Assembly (NCBI GenBank): GCA_002315735.1
Contig: DCIA01000004.1
Span: 1 to 64,000, forward strand
Length of the DNA stretch: 64,000 nt
Reading direction: 5' to 3'
From: Clostridiales bacterium UBA1738
Lineage (GTDB): Bacteria > Bacillota > Clostridia > UBA1381
This document shows positions 1 to 9,599 of this stretch, one piece after another; within the stretch, counting starts at the first letter, position 1, and each line of letters begins with the position of its first letter. The notes below the pieces were generated by a model. The model was not told the DNA's origin, searched no databases, and saw nothing but the letters and a program-made list of their open reading frames with translations. The translations under genes and the position numbers were made by a program.

Positions 1-74
1 TCGAACCCTCGAACCGCTTTTGACGATTACACGATTTCCAATCGTGCGCGCTAGGCCAACTACGCGACTTCTCC
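1..74 (-). tRNA. tRNA-Ser(GGA), 3' end cut by window edge
   Basis: Read on the minus strand, the 5' acceptor strand GGAGAAG starts at 74. The anticodon arm CACGA-TTGGAAA-TCGTG gives anticodon GGA. A long variable arm typical of class II tRNAs follows, then the T-arm with GGTTCGA. The 3' acceptor strand lies outside the window. Confidence 0.93.
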
Positions 75-89
75 ATAAGACACCAAAAC

Positions 90-118
90 ATTATAACATA
101 AAGTTTTGGTGTTTGCAA
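90..118 (-). promoter_or_regulatory. Promoter of tRNA-Ser inside an inverted repeat
   Basis: On the minus strand TTGCAA (113-118), a 17-bp spacer and TATAAT (90-95) form a good housekeeping promoter ending about 16 bp before the tRNA. The arms ACACCAAAAC and GTTTTGGTGT (80-89 and 103-112) bracket the -10 box. The repeat could also end transcription from the upstream DUF711 gene, but no T-run follows it. Confidence 0.6.
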
Positions 119-129
119 GTATTATTTAA

Positions 130-1497
130 TTAATTTTTTAAAGCATGAAGTGGTGCAGGTATTCTTCCTCCGCGTAAAATAAATTCGCTGCTATCATACT
201 TCGATACAGGCATTACAGGAGCGTTTCCTAAAAGTCCGCCAAACTCAACATTTTCACCAACTTTTTTGCCAATGGCGGGAATGATTCTAACGGCAGTTGT
301 TTTTGTATTTATCATACCAATTGCAGCTTCATCTGCTATTATTGCTGAAATTGTTGAGGCAGGTGTGTCGCCGGGAACTGCAATCATATCAAGTCCAACA
401 GAACAAACACAGGTCATTGCTTCTAATTTTTCAAGTTTTAATGCTCCGCATTCTGCCGCTTTAATCATACCTGCATCTTCGCTTACCGGTATAAATGCAC
501 CCGATAAGCCTCCAACATAAGATGATGCCATTACCCCACCCTTTTTTACAGCGTCATTTAAAAGAGCAAGTGCCGCAGTTGTTCCGTGTGTACCACACTT
601 TTCGATACCCATTTCTTCTAAGATATATGCAACACTATCACCAACGGCCGGAGTAGGTGCTAAAGATAAATCAACTATACCAAACGGAACTCCAAGTCTT
701 TTTGACGCTTCTTCAGCTACAAGTTGTCCCATTCTTGTTATCTTAAAAGCAGTTTTTTTGATAGTATCCGCAACAACTCCAAAAGGCTCACCCTTAACTT
801 TTTCCAATGCACATTTTACAACTCCGGGGCCGCTGACACCAACATTTATGACGCATTCGCCTTCGCCTTCTCCGTGAAAAGCACCAGCCATAAATGGATT
901 GTCCTCTACTGCATTCATAAATACGACTAGTTTTGCACATCCAAAACCTGCTCTATCAGCTGTTTTTTCAGCAGTTTCTTTAACAATTTCACCCATTTTG
1001 CGAACAGCATCCATATTAATTCCTGCCTTTGTAGTTCCGATATTTACACTAGAACATACAATATCAGTTGACGCCAAAACATCAGGAATTGAATTTATAA
1101 GTGCCATTTCACCATCTGTAATCGACTTATGGACAAGTGCAGAATACCCTCCAATAAAATTGACACCGACAGTCTTTGCCGCTTTATCCAAAGTTTTTGC
1201 AAGTTTTACGCAATTCTCAATATTTTTCTCATCAAGAGCATCAACAAGGTTAGCAACAGGTGTTACAGAAATACGTTTATTAATAATGGGTATTCCGTAT
1301 TGATTTTCTATATCACAGCCAACAGAAACAAGATTTTTAGCAAGTCGTGTTATTTTATCATAAACCTTTATACAAGTTTTGTCTATGTCAGGATCGGCAC
1401 AATCTTTAAGAGAAATACCCATAGTGATAGTTCTTATATCCAGATTTTCTTTTTCAATCATATTGATTGTTTCTATTATTTCAAAAGGACTTATCAT
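130..1497 (-). CDS. PFL family (DUF711/UPF0210) protein
   Basis: A 455-residue protein that I recognise as the DUF711/UPF0210 family, annotated as 'PFL family protein' because of a distant structural relation to pyruvate formate-lyase-like enzymes. The biochemical role is unknown. The N-terminus (ISPFEIIETINMIEKENLD) and the glycine-rich stretches near the middle and C-terminus are family-like, and the length is normal. The start is an ATG preceded by GAGGAAATTGAT. It sits 10 bp downstream of the ACT-domain gene; this DUF711-ACT pair is a conserved two-gene operon in Firmicutes, which suggests that the ACT protein senses a ligand for it. Family call firm, function open. Confidence 0.9.
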   Translation of the reverse strand: MISPFEIIETINMIEKENLDIRTITMGISLKDCADPDIDKTCIKVYDKITRLAKNLVSVGCDIENQYGIPIINKRISVTPVANLVDALDEKNIENCVKLAKTLDKAAKTVGVNFIGGYSALVHKSITDGEMALINSIPDVLASTDIVCSSVNIGTTKAGINMDAVRKMGEIVKETAEKTADRAGFGCAKLVVFMNAVEDNPFMAGAFHGEGEGECVINVGVSGPGVVKCALEKVKGEPFGVVADTIKKTAFKITRMGQLVAEEASKRLGVPFGIVDLSLAPTPAVGDSVAYILEEMGIEKCGTHGTTAALALLNDAVKKGGVMASSYVGGLSGAFIPVSEDAGMIKAAECGALKLEKLEAMTCVCSVGLDMIAVPGDTPASTISAIIADEAAIGMINTKTTAVRIIPAIGKKVGENVEFGGLLGNAPVMPVSKYDSSEFILRGGRIPAPLHALKN

Positions 1498-1507
1498 ATC
1501 AATTTCC

Positions 1508-1771
1508 TCACACTCTATGCATTAAATTAAAAATATCTTCATGTTGAACGTGGATAGAAAGATTCATGGTTTCTTCAATCTCTTTTATTCCACTAGCGAT
1601 ATCACTAACCTTTTTATCTTTCATATCAACCATCATAATCATTGTAAACATTTCTTGCATTATTGTCTGGGAAATATCCAATACATTAATTCCGTTGTCT
1701 GCCAAAAGATTAGTCACTTTTGCAATTATTCCGACATTATCTTTTCCGATTACTGTTATTACTGCTCTCAT
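1508..1771 (-). CDS. Small ACT-domain protein (UPF0237)
   Basis: 87 residues forming a single ACT domain: it begins MRAVITVIGKDNVGIIAKVT, with the beta-alpha-beta ligand-binding fold and the typical DNVGI turn. Members of the UPF0237 group are free-standing regulatory domains that usually bind amino acids; the ligand here cannot be read from sequence. The gene lies between rlmB (13 bp upstream) and the DUF711 gene (10 bp downstream) and is probably cotranscribed with both. Length and start agree with the family. Confidence 0.9.
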   Translation of the reverse strand: MRAVITVIGKDNVGIIAKVTNLLADNGINVLDISQTIMQEMFTMIMMVDMKDKKVSDIASGIKEIEETMNLSIHVQHEDIFNLMHRV

Positions 1772-1784
1772 TTAATTTCCTCCA

Positions 1785-2516
1785 TCATATCTCTCTTTGA
1801 CGCACTATTTCATACATCATTACTGCTGCTGCAACAGATGCATTCAAAGAATTAATTTCGCCATACATAGGAATTTTGCAAAGAAAATCACATTTTTCTT
1901 TTACAAGATGTGAAATGCCTTCACCTTCACTGCCTACAACAAGTGCGATTGAGCCTTTTAAATCAGTGTTATACATAACATCACCGCAAGCCTCAGCGCC
2001 AACAACCCAAATTCCCTCTTTTTTTAAGTTATCTATTGTTTGGGAAATATTAGTAACCTTTGCAACAGGAGTATATTCAACTGCACCGGCAGATGTTTTT
2101 GCAACAACATCAGATATTCCGACACTTCCACGTTTTGGAATAATAACGCCATCAGCACCAACACAATTTGCAGTTCTTAAAATTGAACCAAAATTATGTG
2201 GATCTGTAATTTTATCTAAAATAATAATAAAAGGTGCTTTTTCTTTTTTTCTTGCATTATCTAAAATATCTTCTACCGTGCAATATGAATGTGCCGCAAC
2301 ATATGCTATAACACCTTGATGATTCTCCCCTTCGGAAATAGTGTCAAGTTTAACTTTATCGGCTTCAATAACAGGTATTTTTAAATCCTTTGCTTTTTTT
2401 ATGAGAGGTATCAATGAACCGCCCATTTCGCCTTTTTTTACTAATATCTTATCAATTTCTCTTCCTGCTTTAATTGCTTCCATTACAGGATTTCTTCCAA
2501 TTATTTTATCACTCAT
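1785..2516 (-). CDS. rlmB: 23S rRNA (guanosine-2'-O-)-methyltransferase, TrmH/SpoU family
   Basis: 243-residue SPOUT-class RNA methyltransferase. An N-terminal substrate-binding domain starting IIGRNPVMEAI is followed by the SpoU catalytic core, with the motifs DKITDPHNFGSILRTA (about residues 105-120), VVGSEGEGI (about 200-208) and IPMYGEINSLNASVAA near the end, which form the knotted SAM site. By family it methylates G2251 (E. coli numbering) of 23S rRNA; TrmH-like paralogues are hard to separate by eye. An AGAGGAA ribosome binding site supports the ATG. It lies behind the lysC terminator. Confidence 0.9.
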   Translation of the reverse strand: MSDKIIGRNPVMEAIKAGREIDKILVKKGEMGGSLIPLIKKAKDLKIPVIEADKVKLDTISEGENHQGVIAYVAAHSYCTVEDILDNARKKEKAPFIIILDKITDPHNFGSILRTANCVGADGVIIPKRGSVGISDVVAKTSAGAVEYTPVAKVTNISQTIDNLKKEGIWVVGAEACGDVMYNTDLKGSIALVVGSEGEGISHLVKEKCDFLCKIPMYGEINSLNASVAAAVMMYEIVRQREI

Positions 2517-2530
2517 ATAAAATTCCTCTT

Positions 2531-2572
2531 AAAAAAATTTAGGTGGACAGTAGTTTTGCCCACCTTAAATTT
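2531..2572 (-). terminator. Intrinsic terminator after lysC
   Basis: On the minus strand AAATTTAAGGTGG pairs with CCACCTAAATTT (one bulged base) and is followed by a run of seven T. It separates the hom-lysC unit from rlmB and its followers. Confidence 0.85.
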
Positions 2573-2573
2573 A

Positions 2574-3785
2574 TTAGTTCTTTAACATAAATTCGTCATG
2601 AATTGCGTTAACTGCGCGTTCTGCATCTTTCAAATCTACCAATACAGAAACTTTAATTTCTGATGTTGAAATCATTGAAATGTTTATGTGTGCATTATAA
2701 AGTGCTTCAAACATTTTTGTTGCAACACCAGGATTTGTAACCATACCTGCTCCAACAATAGATACCTTTGAAATATCTTTTGAATACTTAATATCCTCTG
2801 CACAGATTGTGTCATTATTCTTTTTAAGAAGTTCCAAAACAGGTTCTAAGTCAGCTTCTTTTACTGTAAAACTAATATCTTTCTTTCCGTTGTTGCCTAT
2901 TGATTGAAGAATAATATCAACGCTTATATTTTCATTAGAAATCAAAGCGAAAACTGTAAATGCTTTTCCCGGTGTATCTTCTACTCCGCAAAGAGAAATT
3001 CTTGCAACATCATTATCTCTTGTAACACCTCTTACTAACATCTTTTCCACTTTATTTTCCCCCTTTACATATGTACCCTCATTATTATTTAGACTTGATT
3101 TTACTGCTAGATTTACGCTGTATTTTTTTGCCATTTCAACCGAACGATTATGGAGAACGTTTGCTCCCAGTGATGCAAGTTCCAACATTTCATCATAAGA
3201 GATATCTGAAAGTTTTTGTGCATCTTTAACAATTCTTGGGTCTGCTGTATATACGCCGTCAACATCTGTGTATATCTCGCAAATATCTGCACCCAAAGCG
3301 GCAGCAATAGCAACTGCTGATGTGTCACTACCTCCCCTGCCAAGAGTTGTAATATCTTCATTTTTGTTGATTCCTTGGAACCCTGCAACAATGACAATGT
3401 TACGTCTGTCTATCTCATTTTTTAATCTTTCAGTATTTATAGTTCTAATTCTTGCATTTGAAAATGCCGAATCAGTCCTAAAACCTGCTTGCCAACCTGT
3501 AAGCGAAATAACAGGTCTTCCGATTTTTTCGATTGCCATTGCTAAAAGAGAAATTGAAATTTGTTCACCTGTGGAAAGAAGCATATCCATTTCCCTTTTT
3601 GAGGGGCTTGTATTAATCTCTTTTGCTTTTTCAATCAAATCATCAGTTGTGTCACCTTGGGCAGAAACAACAACGATGACATTATTTCCTTCATCGTATG
3701 TTTTTACAATTCGGCGTGCCACATTCATCACTCTTTCGGCATCTTTAACCGAACTGCCGCCGTATTTTTGAACTACAAGTCTCAT
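2574..3785 (-). CDS. lysC: Aspartate kinase
   Basis: 403 residues. Phosphorylates L-aspartate, the first step to lysine, threonine and methionine. The amino-acid kinase domain starts VQKYGGSSVKD (nucleotide-binding KYGGSS) and carries GRGGSDTSAVA near residue 150 and EIYTDVDGVYTADPRIV for aspartate and ATP binding. Two C-terminal ACT domains (from about residue 260) indicate amino-acid feedback control. Only one aspartokinase is visible in the window. It follows hom by 63 bp on the same strand and ends in a strong terminator, so the two form a hom-lysC operon. The length is normal for the single-function enzyme. Confidence 0.96.
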   Translation of the reverse strand: MRLVVQKYGGSSVKDAERVMNVARRIVKTYDEGNNVIVVVSAQGDTTDDLIEKAKEINTSPSKREMDMLLSTGEQISISLLAMAIEKIGRPVISLTGWQAGFRTDSAFSNARIRTINTERLKNEIDRRNIVIVAGFQGINKNEDITTLGRGGSDTSAVAIAAALGADICEIYTDVDGVYTADPRIVKDAQKLSDISYDEMLELASLGANVLHNRSVEMAKKYSVNLAVKSSLNNNEGTYVKGENKVEKMLVRGVTRDNDVARISLCGVEDTPGKAFTVFALISNENISVDIILQSIGNNGKKDISFTVKEADLEPVLELLKKNNDTICAEDIKYSKDISKVSIVGAGMVTNPGVATKMFEALYNAHINISMISTSEIKVSVLVDLKDAERAVNAIHDEFMLKN

Positions 3786-3848
3786 TATATAAATCCTCCA
3801 ATTAAATTTTAAGTGTTCATAATATAATATGATTTTTTTTGAATACTG

Positions 3849-5042
3849 TTAGGCTTCTAAAACTCTAATTTTACTTATTACTGCAAAATCATCAAGAATT
3901 TGAGAAAATTCTTTTTCCGTCATTAGGTTTGAAATAAATACATTTTCGCCGTTTATCTTAGAAATTTCAACATTTCCGAACAAGTTTTTAATTTTCTCAT
4001 TAGATTCAGTAGTCCTAATAAAGTATCTAACTTCGCTATCTTCAACAGGTAAAACATTATTGTCTTCTGTCACTTTCCAGTCAATAAATGCTTTGGTTGC
4101 ATTTATATGTCTAACAGATTCAATTACATCTGCTACAATAGCACTTGCGGTTGCAAATTTTCCGGCACCTTGTCCATAAAACATTGATGGGCCAAGATAA
4201 TTTCCTTCAACTAAAATTCCGTTAAATACACCTTTTACACAAGAAAGAGGACAATCCTTACTTACAAGCATAGGTGAAACCCTTGCAAAGACTTTGCCTT
4301 TCTTTTCGGCATAACCAATAAGTTTTATTACATACCCAAGTTTATCAGCAAGATTAACATCATCAAGTGTTATATTCCTAATACCTTCTGTTAAAACATT
4401 GTTATAATTTACATATTCTCCCCAAGCAAGAGATGATAAAATTGCAATTTTTCTTGAAGCATCATGTCCGTCTATATCTGCTGATGGCTCTCTCTCGGCA
4501 AATCCGTTGTCTTGAGCAAGTCTTAACGCATCTTGAAAAGCACTGCCTTTTTCAATCATTTCAGTTAAAATGAAATTGGTTGTACCATTTAATATACCTG
4601 CAATTTTCTTTATTTTATTTGCTTTAAGGCTCGAGCACATAGGCTTAATGATGGGGATTCCTCCGCCAACGCTTGCCTCAAAAAGATAATTAACATTTTT
4701 TTCTTTTGCAATATTTAAAAGTTCAGGGCCGTGAGTTGCAACGAGTTCCTTATTTGATGTTACAACATTTTTACCGGCTAAAAGAAGTGATTTTGTAAAT
4801 TCATAAGCAGGCTTTAATCCACCCATAGCTTCGACAACACAGTACACTTCTTCGTCATTTAGTATCACATTAAAATCTTTTGTGAACAGATTTTTTTCCG
4901 GATGGTCAGAAAAATCTCTAATATCAAGAATATGACTTACAGTAATCGGACACATAGCCTCTTCTGTAAATTTATTATCTCGAACAATCTCGTAAACACC
5001 GCTACCGACCGTGCCATATCCCATTATTGCTATCTTAACCAT
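3849..5042 (-). CDS. hom: Homoserine dehydrogenase
   Basis: 397 residues. Reduces aspartate semialdehyde to homoserine. The N-terminal Rossmann fold shows IMGYGTVGSGVYEIV; the catalytic domain has the signature region GILNGTTNFILTEM and the DGHDASRK motif with the catalytic Asp/Lys. A short, divergent ACT-like tail ends the protein, so it is somewhat shorter than the usual 430 residues. The ATG follows GGGAGGAAGAATT. It is first in the hom-lysC operon behind its own promoter. Confidence 0.95.
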   Translation of the reverse strand: MVKIAIMGYGTVGSGVYEIVRDNKFTEEAMCPITVSHILDIRDFSDHPEKNLFTKDFNVILNDEEVYCVVEAMGGLKPAYEFTKSLLLAGKNVVTSNKELVATHGPELLNIAKEKNVNYLFEASVGGGIPIIKPMCSSLKANKIKKIAGILNGTTNFILTEMIEKGSAFQDALRLAQDNGFAEREPSADIDGHDASRKIAILSSLAWGEYVNYNNVLTEGIRNITLDDVNLADKLGYVIKLIGYAEKKGKVFARVSPMLVSKDCPLSCVKGVFNGILVEGNYLGPSMFYGQGAGKFATASAIVADVIESVRHINATKAFIDWKVTEDNNVLPVEDSEVRYFIRTTESNEKIKNLFGNVEISKINGENVFISNLMTEKEFSQILDDFAVISKIRVLEA

Positions 5043-5071
5043 AATTCTTCCTCCCTATTGTATAATTGAAA

Positions 5072-5100
5072 ATGGTAACATATTTCTACAAAAAAGTCAA
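5072..5100 (-). promoter_or_regulatory. Promoter of hom-lysC
   Basis: TTGACT (5095-5100), 17-bp spacer and TACCAT (5072-5077) on the minus strand, 30 bp upstream of the hom start and directly after the ftsY stop. The -10 box is weak, so confidence is moderate. I see no lysine or threonine leader structure in this short gap. Confidence 0.5.
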
Positions 5101-5102
5101 TA

Positions 5103-6017
5103 TTATATATCAGAAAATAGTGCTTTTGAAAAATTTTCAGCATTAAAGAGTTGTAAATCTTCAACACTTTCACCAACGCCTATAAATTTAACAGGTATGT
5201 TTTGCTCTTTTGTTATTGAAACGACAATTCCACCCTTTGCAGTTCCGTCAAGTTTTGTTAAAACAATACCTGTAATATCAGCAACTTCCGAAAATAATTT
5301 TGCTTGTGATACCGCATTTTGACCTGTTGATGCGTCAAGAACAATCAAAATCTCTTTGTCGGCATCAGGTAGTTCCTTTTCGATAACTCTATTGATTTTA
5401 TTGAGTTCTGCCATTAGATTAACTTTATTATGAAGTCTTCCCGCTGTATCACAGATAAGAATATCGGTATTTCTGGCTTTCGCAGCTCTGCAAGCATCGA
5501 AAACAACTGAAGCAGGGTCTGAATTTTCTTGATTTTTTATTATATCACAATCTGTTCTTTTCGCCCAAGCATCAAGTTGCTCTATTGCCGCTGCTCTAAA
5601 TGTATCTGCTGCTGCAAGTAGCACTTTTTTTCCTTGTGACTTATAATGAGATGCCATTTTGCCGATACTTGTTGTCTTTCCGACTCCGTTTACGCCAATA
5701 ACAAGTATTACTGACGGATTGGTTGTAAGATGCATTGTGGTATCTTGCTCTGTTAAAATCTCACTGAGGACAAGTTTTAATTCTTCTTTTACCTCTTCTA
5801 CATCAGTAATTCTCTTCTTCTTTACATTTTCACGAAGTCTATCAATAACAAAAGTAGATGTTTCAACACCTAAATCTGCCATGATAAGAGCCTCTAATAA
5901 TTCCTCAAAAAATTCTTCATCTACTTTTACAAAGGCTGAAAAAACATTATTAACTTTATCAGAAAACGATTCTCTTGTTTTTCCAAGTCCTTGTTTTAAT
6001 TTATCAAAAAAACCCAT
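5103..6017 (-). CDS. ftsY: Signal recognition particle receptor FtsY
   Basis: 304-residue GTPase that docks SRP-ribosome complexes at the membrane. A short helical N domain is followed by the G domain with VNGVGKTTSIGK (P-loop, about residue 110), DTAGRLHNKVNLM (G3) and TKLDGTAKGG (G4/closing loop). The acidic A domain of the E. coli protein is missing, as usual in Firmicutes. It starts 9 bp after smc and is the last gene of the acpP-rnc-radical SAM-smc-ftsY cluster. Confidence 0.96.
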   Translation of the reverse strand: MGFFDKLKQGLGKTRESFSDKVNNVFSAFVKVDEEFFEELLEALIMADLGVETSTFVIDRLRENVKKKRITDVEEVKEELKLVLSEILTEQDTTMHLTTNPSVILVIGVNGVGKTTSIGKMASHYKSQGKKVLLAAADTFRAAAIEQLDAWAKRTDCDIIKNQENSDPASVVFDACRAAKARNTDILICDTAGRLHNKVNLMAELNKINRVIEKELPDADKEILIVLDASTGQNAVSQAKLFSEVADITGIVLTKLDGTAKGGIVVSITKEQNIPVKFIGVGESVEDLQLFNAENFSKALFSDI

Positions 6018-6026
6018 TTTTTACTC

Positions 6027-9000
6027 CTATTTAATTAGACTTTGATCTACCTCGTCTATTGCAAGTGAAAGCATCTTTGTAACACCTTTTTCTTGCATAG
6101 TTACACCATATAAGGTATTTGCAGCTTCCATAGTACCACGCCTATGAGTAATTACAATAAACTGAGTATCATCAGTATAGTTATTTAAGTATGTAGCAAA
6201 TCTCCAAACGTTTACATCGTCAAGAGCTGCATCAATTTCATCAAGCATACAAAATGGTGTAGGTTTTACCCTTAGAATTGCAAATAATAGTGCAATCGCA
6301 ATAAAAGATTTTTCCCCACCTGAATATAGATTGATGTTTTGAAGACTCTTTCCCGGAAGCTGAGCTTCGATTTCAATTCCGCTTTCTAAAACATCGTCAG
6401 GCTCGGATAGGTATAGTCTACCGTGGCCTCCACCAAAGAGTTCTGTAAATACTTTCTCAAAACTTTTATTTATTTCTTCAAACTGCTTTGCAAAGTGTTC
6501 TTCCATAAGTTCTTGCATTGAGCCTATAACTTTTGTTAAGTCGTCCTTTGCTTTTTCTAAGTCGTTCTTTTGATTAGATAAGAATTCAAATCGTTCTTTT
6601 ACATTTTTATATTCTTCGATTGAATCCAAATTAATACTTCCAAGCGACTTTATCTTAGTTTTTAATTCACCACAGCGAGCAAAGGATTCCTTTTCGTTTT
6701 CGATATCAATCTTAATGCTTTCAGCAGTTTCCAAGGTTAATTCATAGTCGTCCCAAAGCCTTGAAATCATAGAATCTCTTTCGGTCATAAGCTTATCTTC
6801 TTTATTTTCAACTCTTGAAAGTTCTTGTTGCAAAAGAATTAGCCTATCTGTGAGTTCTTTGTTTGTAGACTGCATACCTTTTAGTTTTTCGAGAACTCTG
6901 CTTTTTTCTTTTTCAATTTCCGAAAGTCTTGCTTTTATACTGTTAGATGTTTCAAGTGTTTTTGAAATATCTTCCTTCTTTTTTTCAATTTCATTTGAAA
7001 GGTCTTCGCTTTTTGACAGCACAAACTCAATATCTCTCTTTTTCTTTTCAATTTCTTCAAGGTTTTCGGAGATATTTTGTTTCATAGAATTGATATTTTG
7101 TTTTTCTGTTTCAATATCTTTTTCAAAGGAGCGAAGTCTTACCGTTTCGTCCATCATTTCTTTTGCTTTATTATCTTTACGCCTTTGGATTTCCTCGTAT
7201 TCCTCTGTTAATTTAAATCCTTTTTCGTTAAGTTCTTCTATTAAGTTTTCATCTTCTCTTACTTTACTTATCAGAATTGCTATTTCTTCCGAAGAATCTG
7301 AAAGTTGCTTTTCTAGTTGCATAATTTCTTCTTCAAAAGTCTTTCCGCCTTCACTATCATTTTGGATTGTTGCTTCTAAGTGAGCATTTGTATTTTCAAG
7401 AAGAAGTACATCATTTTCATATTCTCTGGCAAGCGGCGTAAATGTTTCAAGTTGAGTCTTGATATTATTAATATCAGAATTTTTAGATTCTAATTCCTTC
7501 TTTAACTTTTCAATTTCTTTTGACAATTTTGAAATGTCGGCTATAAGAGTTTTGATTTCTCCTGCACGAGATAAAAATCCGCTTGTTTTATTAACACTAC
7601 CGCCACTCATAGCACCGCCTGCATTTAAAACATCACCAAGCAACGTTACAACTTTAAATTTGTAACCGAATTTTTTAGAAAGTTTAATTCCGCTATCGAT
7701 ATTGTCGGTTATAACAGTTCTTGCAAGCAGACTATCGATAACTCCGGCATACTTTTTATCAAAAGTTACAAGTTTATTTGCTATTCCAATTACACCGGGT
7801 TCTTTTTTTATTTCATTTTCGTTATCTAGATTTCTTCCTTTTACCGATGAAACCGGTAAAAATGTTGCTCTTCCAAGATTATTATTTCTAAGATAAGAAA
7901 TTGCTGCTTTTGCGTCTTCTTCGCTTTCAACAACTATGTTTTGAAGAGCACCTCCCAGTGCAGTTTCAATGGCTACAATATAATCTTTTTCAACATTAAT
8001 AAGACCTGATAAAGCACCATAGATGCTTCTATTTTTAAGTTCCTGTGCTTTTAAAACGGCTTTTACACTCCTTGCATAGCCTTCGTAATCATTTTCCATT
8101 GATTCTAACATATTTTTTTTGGAATTTTTAGAGTTTAATTCCAACTGTTTATTAGAAATTGCCTTGGAAATCTCCGATAGTTCGCTTGAAAGACTTGTGT
8201 ACTTTTCTGTATGGTCTTCCACACGCTTATTCATCGCTATAAGTTTTGATTTTGTTTCTTGTAGTTTTTTATTATTTTCTTTAATTTCGTTTTTAATATC
8301 ATCTGTGTCTTGCTTTTTTGAGGCTTGCTCTGCATCAACTGCCGCTTTTCTTTCAAGATGAGCCTTTCGCAAATTTTCAAGACCTGAAATTTTTGCCTTG
8401 TTTGTAGAAATCTCGTTCGATTTCTCCATAATTTCTTCTTTAACTCTATCAATTTTCTTTTTGCACTCGTCCATTTCATCATAGACGGCGCTGCTATTTT
8501 CTTGCATTGCAGCAAAATTAGACATAAGTTCCCTGCTTTCTGCCTCTTTTTGCTTTATTGTATCTTCCGATTCTTTTATTCTGTCTTCTAGTTGAGTATT
8601 TTTATTTAAAATGTTTTGAATTTCACCTTCAATACGCATTTTAAAATTTGCATTGTTATTTATATTGTTTTCTGCAATACTAATTTCGTTTTCAAGTTTA
8701 GAAACTATATTTTCATTTTCCAAAAGTGCATTGTTGGTTTGTGTCTGTTCTTCGTCCTTTTTTTCGCTTTCTGTATATAAATCAGCCATTTGAAGTTCAA
8801 AACCGTCAGCTTTTGACTTTACTTCATTAATTTCTGCAATTACATTCTCTTTTTTTGTTTTAATATCTTTTATTTCGATTTCTCCGTTTTTTGTAGATAT
8901 CAAAATAAGGCTCACATCTAACCCCTTGTATTCTTCATAAATTACAAGATATTCTCTTGCTTTTTTTGATTGTCTTTCAAGAGGTTTAATTTGAGATTCG

Positions 9001-9593
9001 AGTTCTATCGTAATATCGTTTATACGAATTAAATTGTCATTTACAGAAACAAGTTTTCTTTCAGCTTCTTCTTTTCTGTGTTTAAATTTTGAAACGCCTG
9101 CTGCACCTTCAAAAAAACTCCGTCTGTCTTCTGATTTTGTTGATAGCACCTGTGCGACATTTCCTTGACCTATCATAGAATACCCATCTCTTCCAAGACC
9201 TGTATCCATAAAAAGTTCTTGAATATCTTTCAGTCTGCAATTTGCGCCATTAATTTTATATGCAGTTTCACCTGAACGGAATACTCGTCTTGTTACCATA
9301 AGTTCATCAAACTCTATTGGAAAAATTCTGTCTGTGTTATCAAGCACCAAACTAACTTCGGCAAAATTTAGTGGCTTACGAGTCTGTGTTCCGTTAAAGA
9401 TAACGTCTTGCATATTAGAGCCACGAAGACTTTTTGCACTCATTTCGCCCATAACCCAACGAATAGCGTCGGAAATATTACTCTTACCACTGCCATTAGG
9501 GCCAACTATCCCTGTAACTCCACTTTGGAAGTCTAAGACTGTTTTGTCAGCAAAGGACTTAAACCCTTGCATTTCAATTCGTTTTAAGTACAC
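6027..9593 (-). CDS. smc: Chromosome segregation protein SMC
   Basis: 1188 residues, normal for bacterial SMC. Walker A GPNGSGKS lies at about residues 31-38 and the N-terminal ATPase half ends near 165. A long Glu/Lys/Ser-rich coiled coil leads to a hinge at about 510-680 (GALSGLINV..., then GGAMSGGSV), a second coiled coil returns, and the C-terminal half has the ABC signature YSGGEKSF and Walker B FCMLDEIDAALDD near 1090-1130. SMC with ScpA/B (not in this window) compacts and segregates chromosomes. It starts at GTG behind AAGGA, seven bases after the radical SAM gene, and is followed by ftsY. Confidence 0.97.
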   Translation of the reverse strand: MYLKRIEMQGFKSFADKTVLDFQSGVTGIVGPNGSGKSNISDAIRWVMGEMSAKSLRGSNMQDVIFNGTQTRKPLNFAEVSLVLDNTDRIFPIEFDELMVTRRVFRSGETAYKINGANCRLKDIQELFMDTGLGRDGYSMIGQGNVAQVLSTKSEDRRSFFEGAAGVSKFKHRKEEAERKLVSVNDNLIRINDITIELESQIKPLERQSKKAREYLVIYEEYKGLDVSLILISTKNGEIEIKDIKTKKENVIAEINEVKSKADGFELQMADLYTESEKKDEEQTQTNNALLENENIVSKLENEISIAENNINNNANFKMRIEGEIQNILNKNTQLEDRIKESEDTIKQKEAESRELMSNFAAMQENSSAVYDEMDECKKKIDRVKEEIMEKSNEISTNKAKISGLENLRKAHLERKAAVDAEQASKKQDTDDIKNEIKENNKKLQETKSKLIAMNKRVEDHTEKYTSLSSELSEISKAISNKQLELNSKNSKKNMLESMENDYEGYARSVKAVLKAQELKNRSIYGALSGLINVEKDYIVAIETALGGALQNIVVESEEDAKAAISYLRNNNLGRATFLPVSSVKGRNLDNENEIKKEPGVIGIANKLVTFDKKYAGVIDSLLARTVITDNIDSGIKLSKKFGYKFKVVTLLGDVLNAGGAMSGGSVNKTSGFLSRAGEIKTLIADISKLSKEIEKLKKELESKNSDINNIKTQLETFTPLAREYENDVLLLENTNAHLEATIQNDSEGGKTFEEEIMQLEKQLSDSSEEIAILISKVREDENLIEELNEKGFKLTEEYEEIQRRKDNKAKEMMDETVRLRSFEKDIETEKQNINSMKQNISENLEEIEKKKRDIEFVLSKSEDLSNEIEKKKEDISKTLETSNSIKARLSEIEKEKSRVLEKLKGMQSTNKELTDRLILLQQELSRVENKEDKLMTERDSMISRLWDDYELTLETAESIKIDIENEKESFARCGELKTKIKSLGSINLDSIEEYKNVKERFEFLSNQKNDLEKAKDDLTKVIGSMQELMEEHFAKQFEEINKSFEKVFTELFGGGHGRLYLSEPDDVLESGIEIEAQLPGKSLQNINLYSGGEKSFIAIALLFAILRVKPTPFCMLDEIDAALDDVNVWRFATYLNNYTDDTQFIVITHRRGTMEAANTLYGVTMQEKGVTKMLSLAIDEVDQSLIK

Positions 9594-9599
9594 TTATGT

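Noticed and set aside
266..520. Plus-strand reading frames opposite DUF711, smc, dac, GH30 and other genes
   Set aside because: They mirror well-conserved minus-strand genes, lack ribosome sites and have no protein-like motifs.
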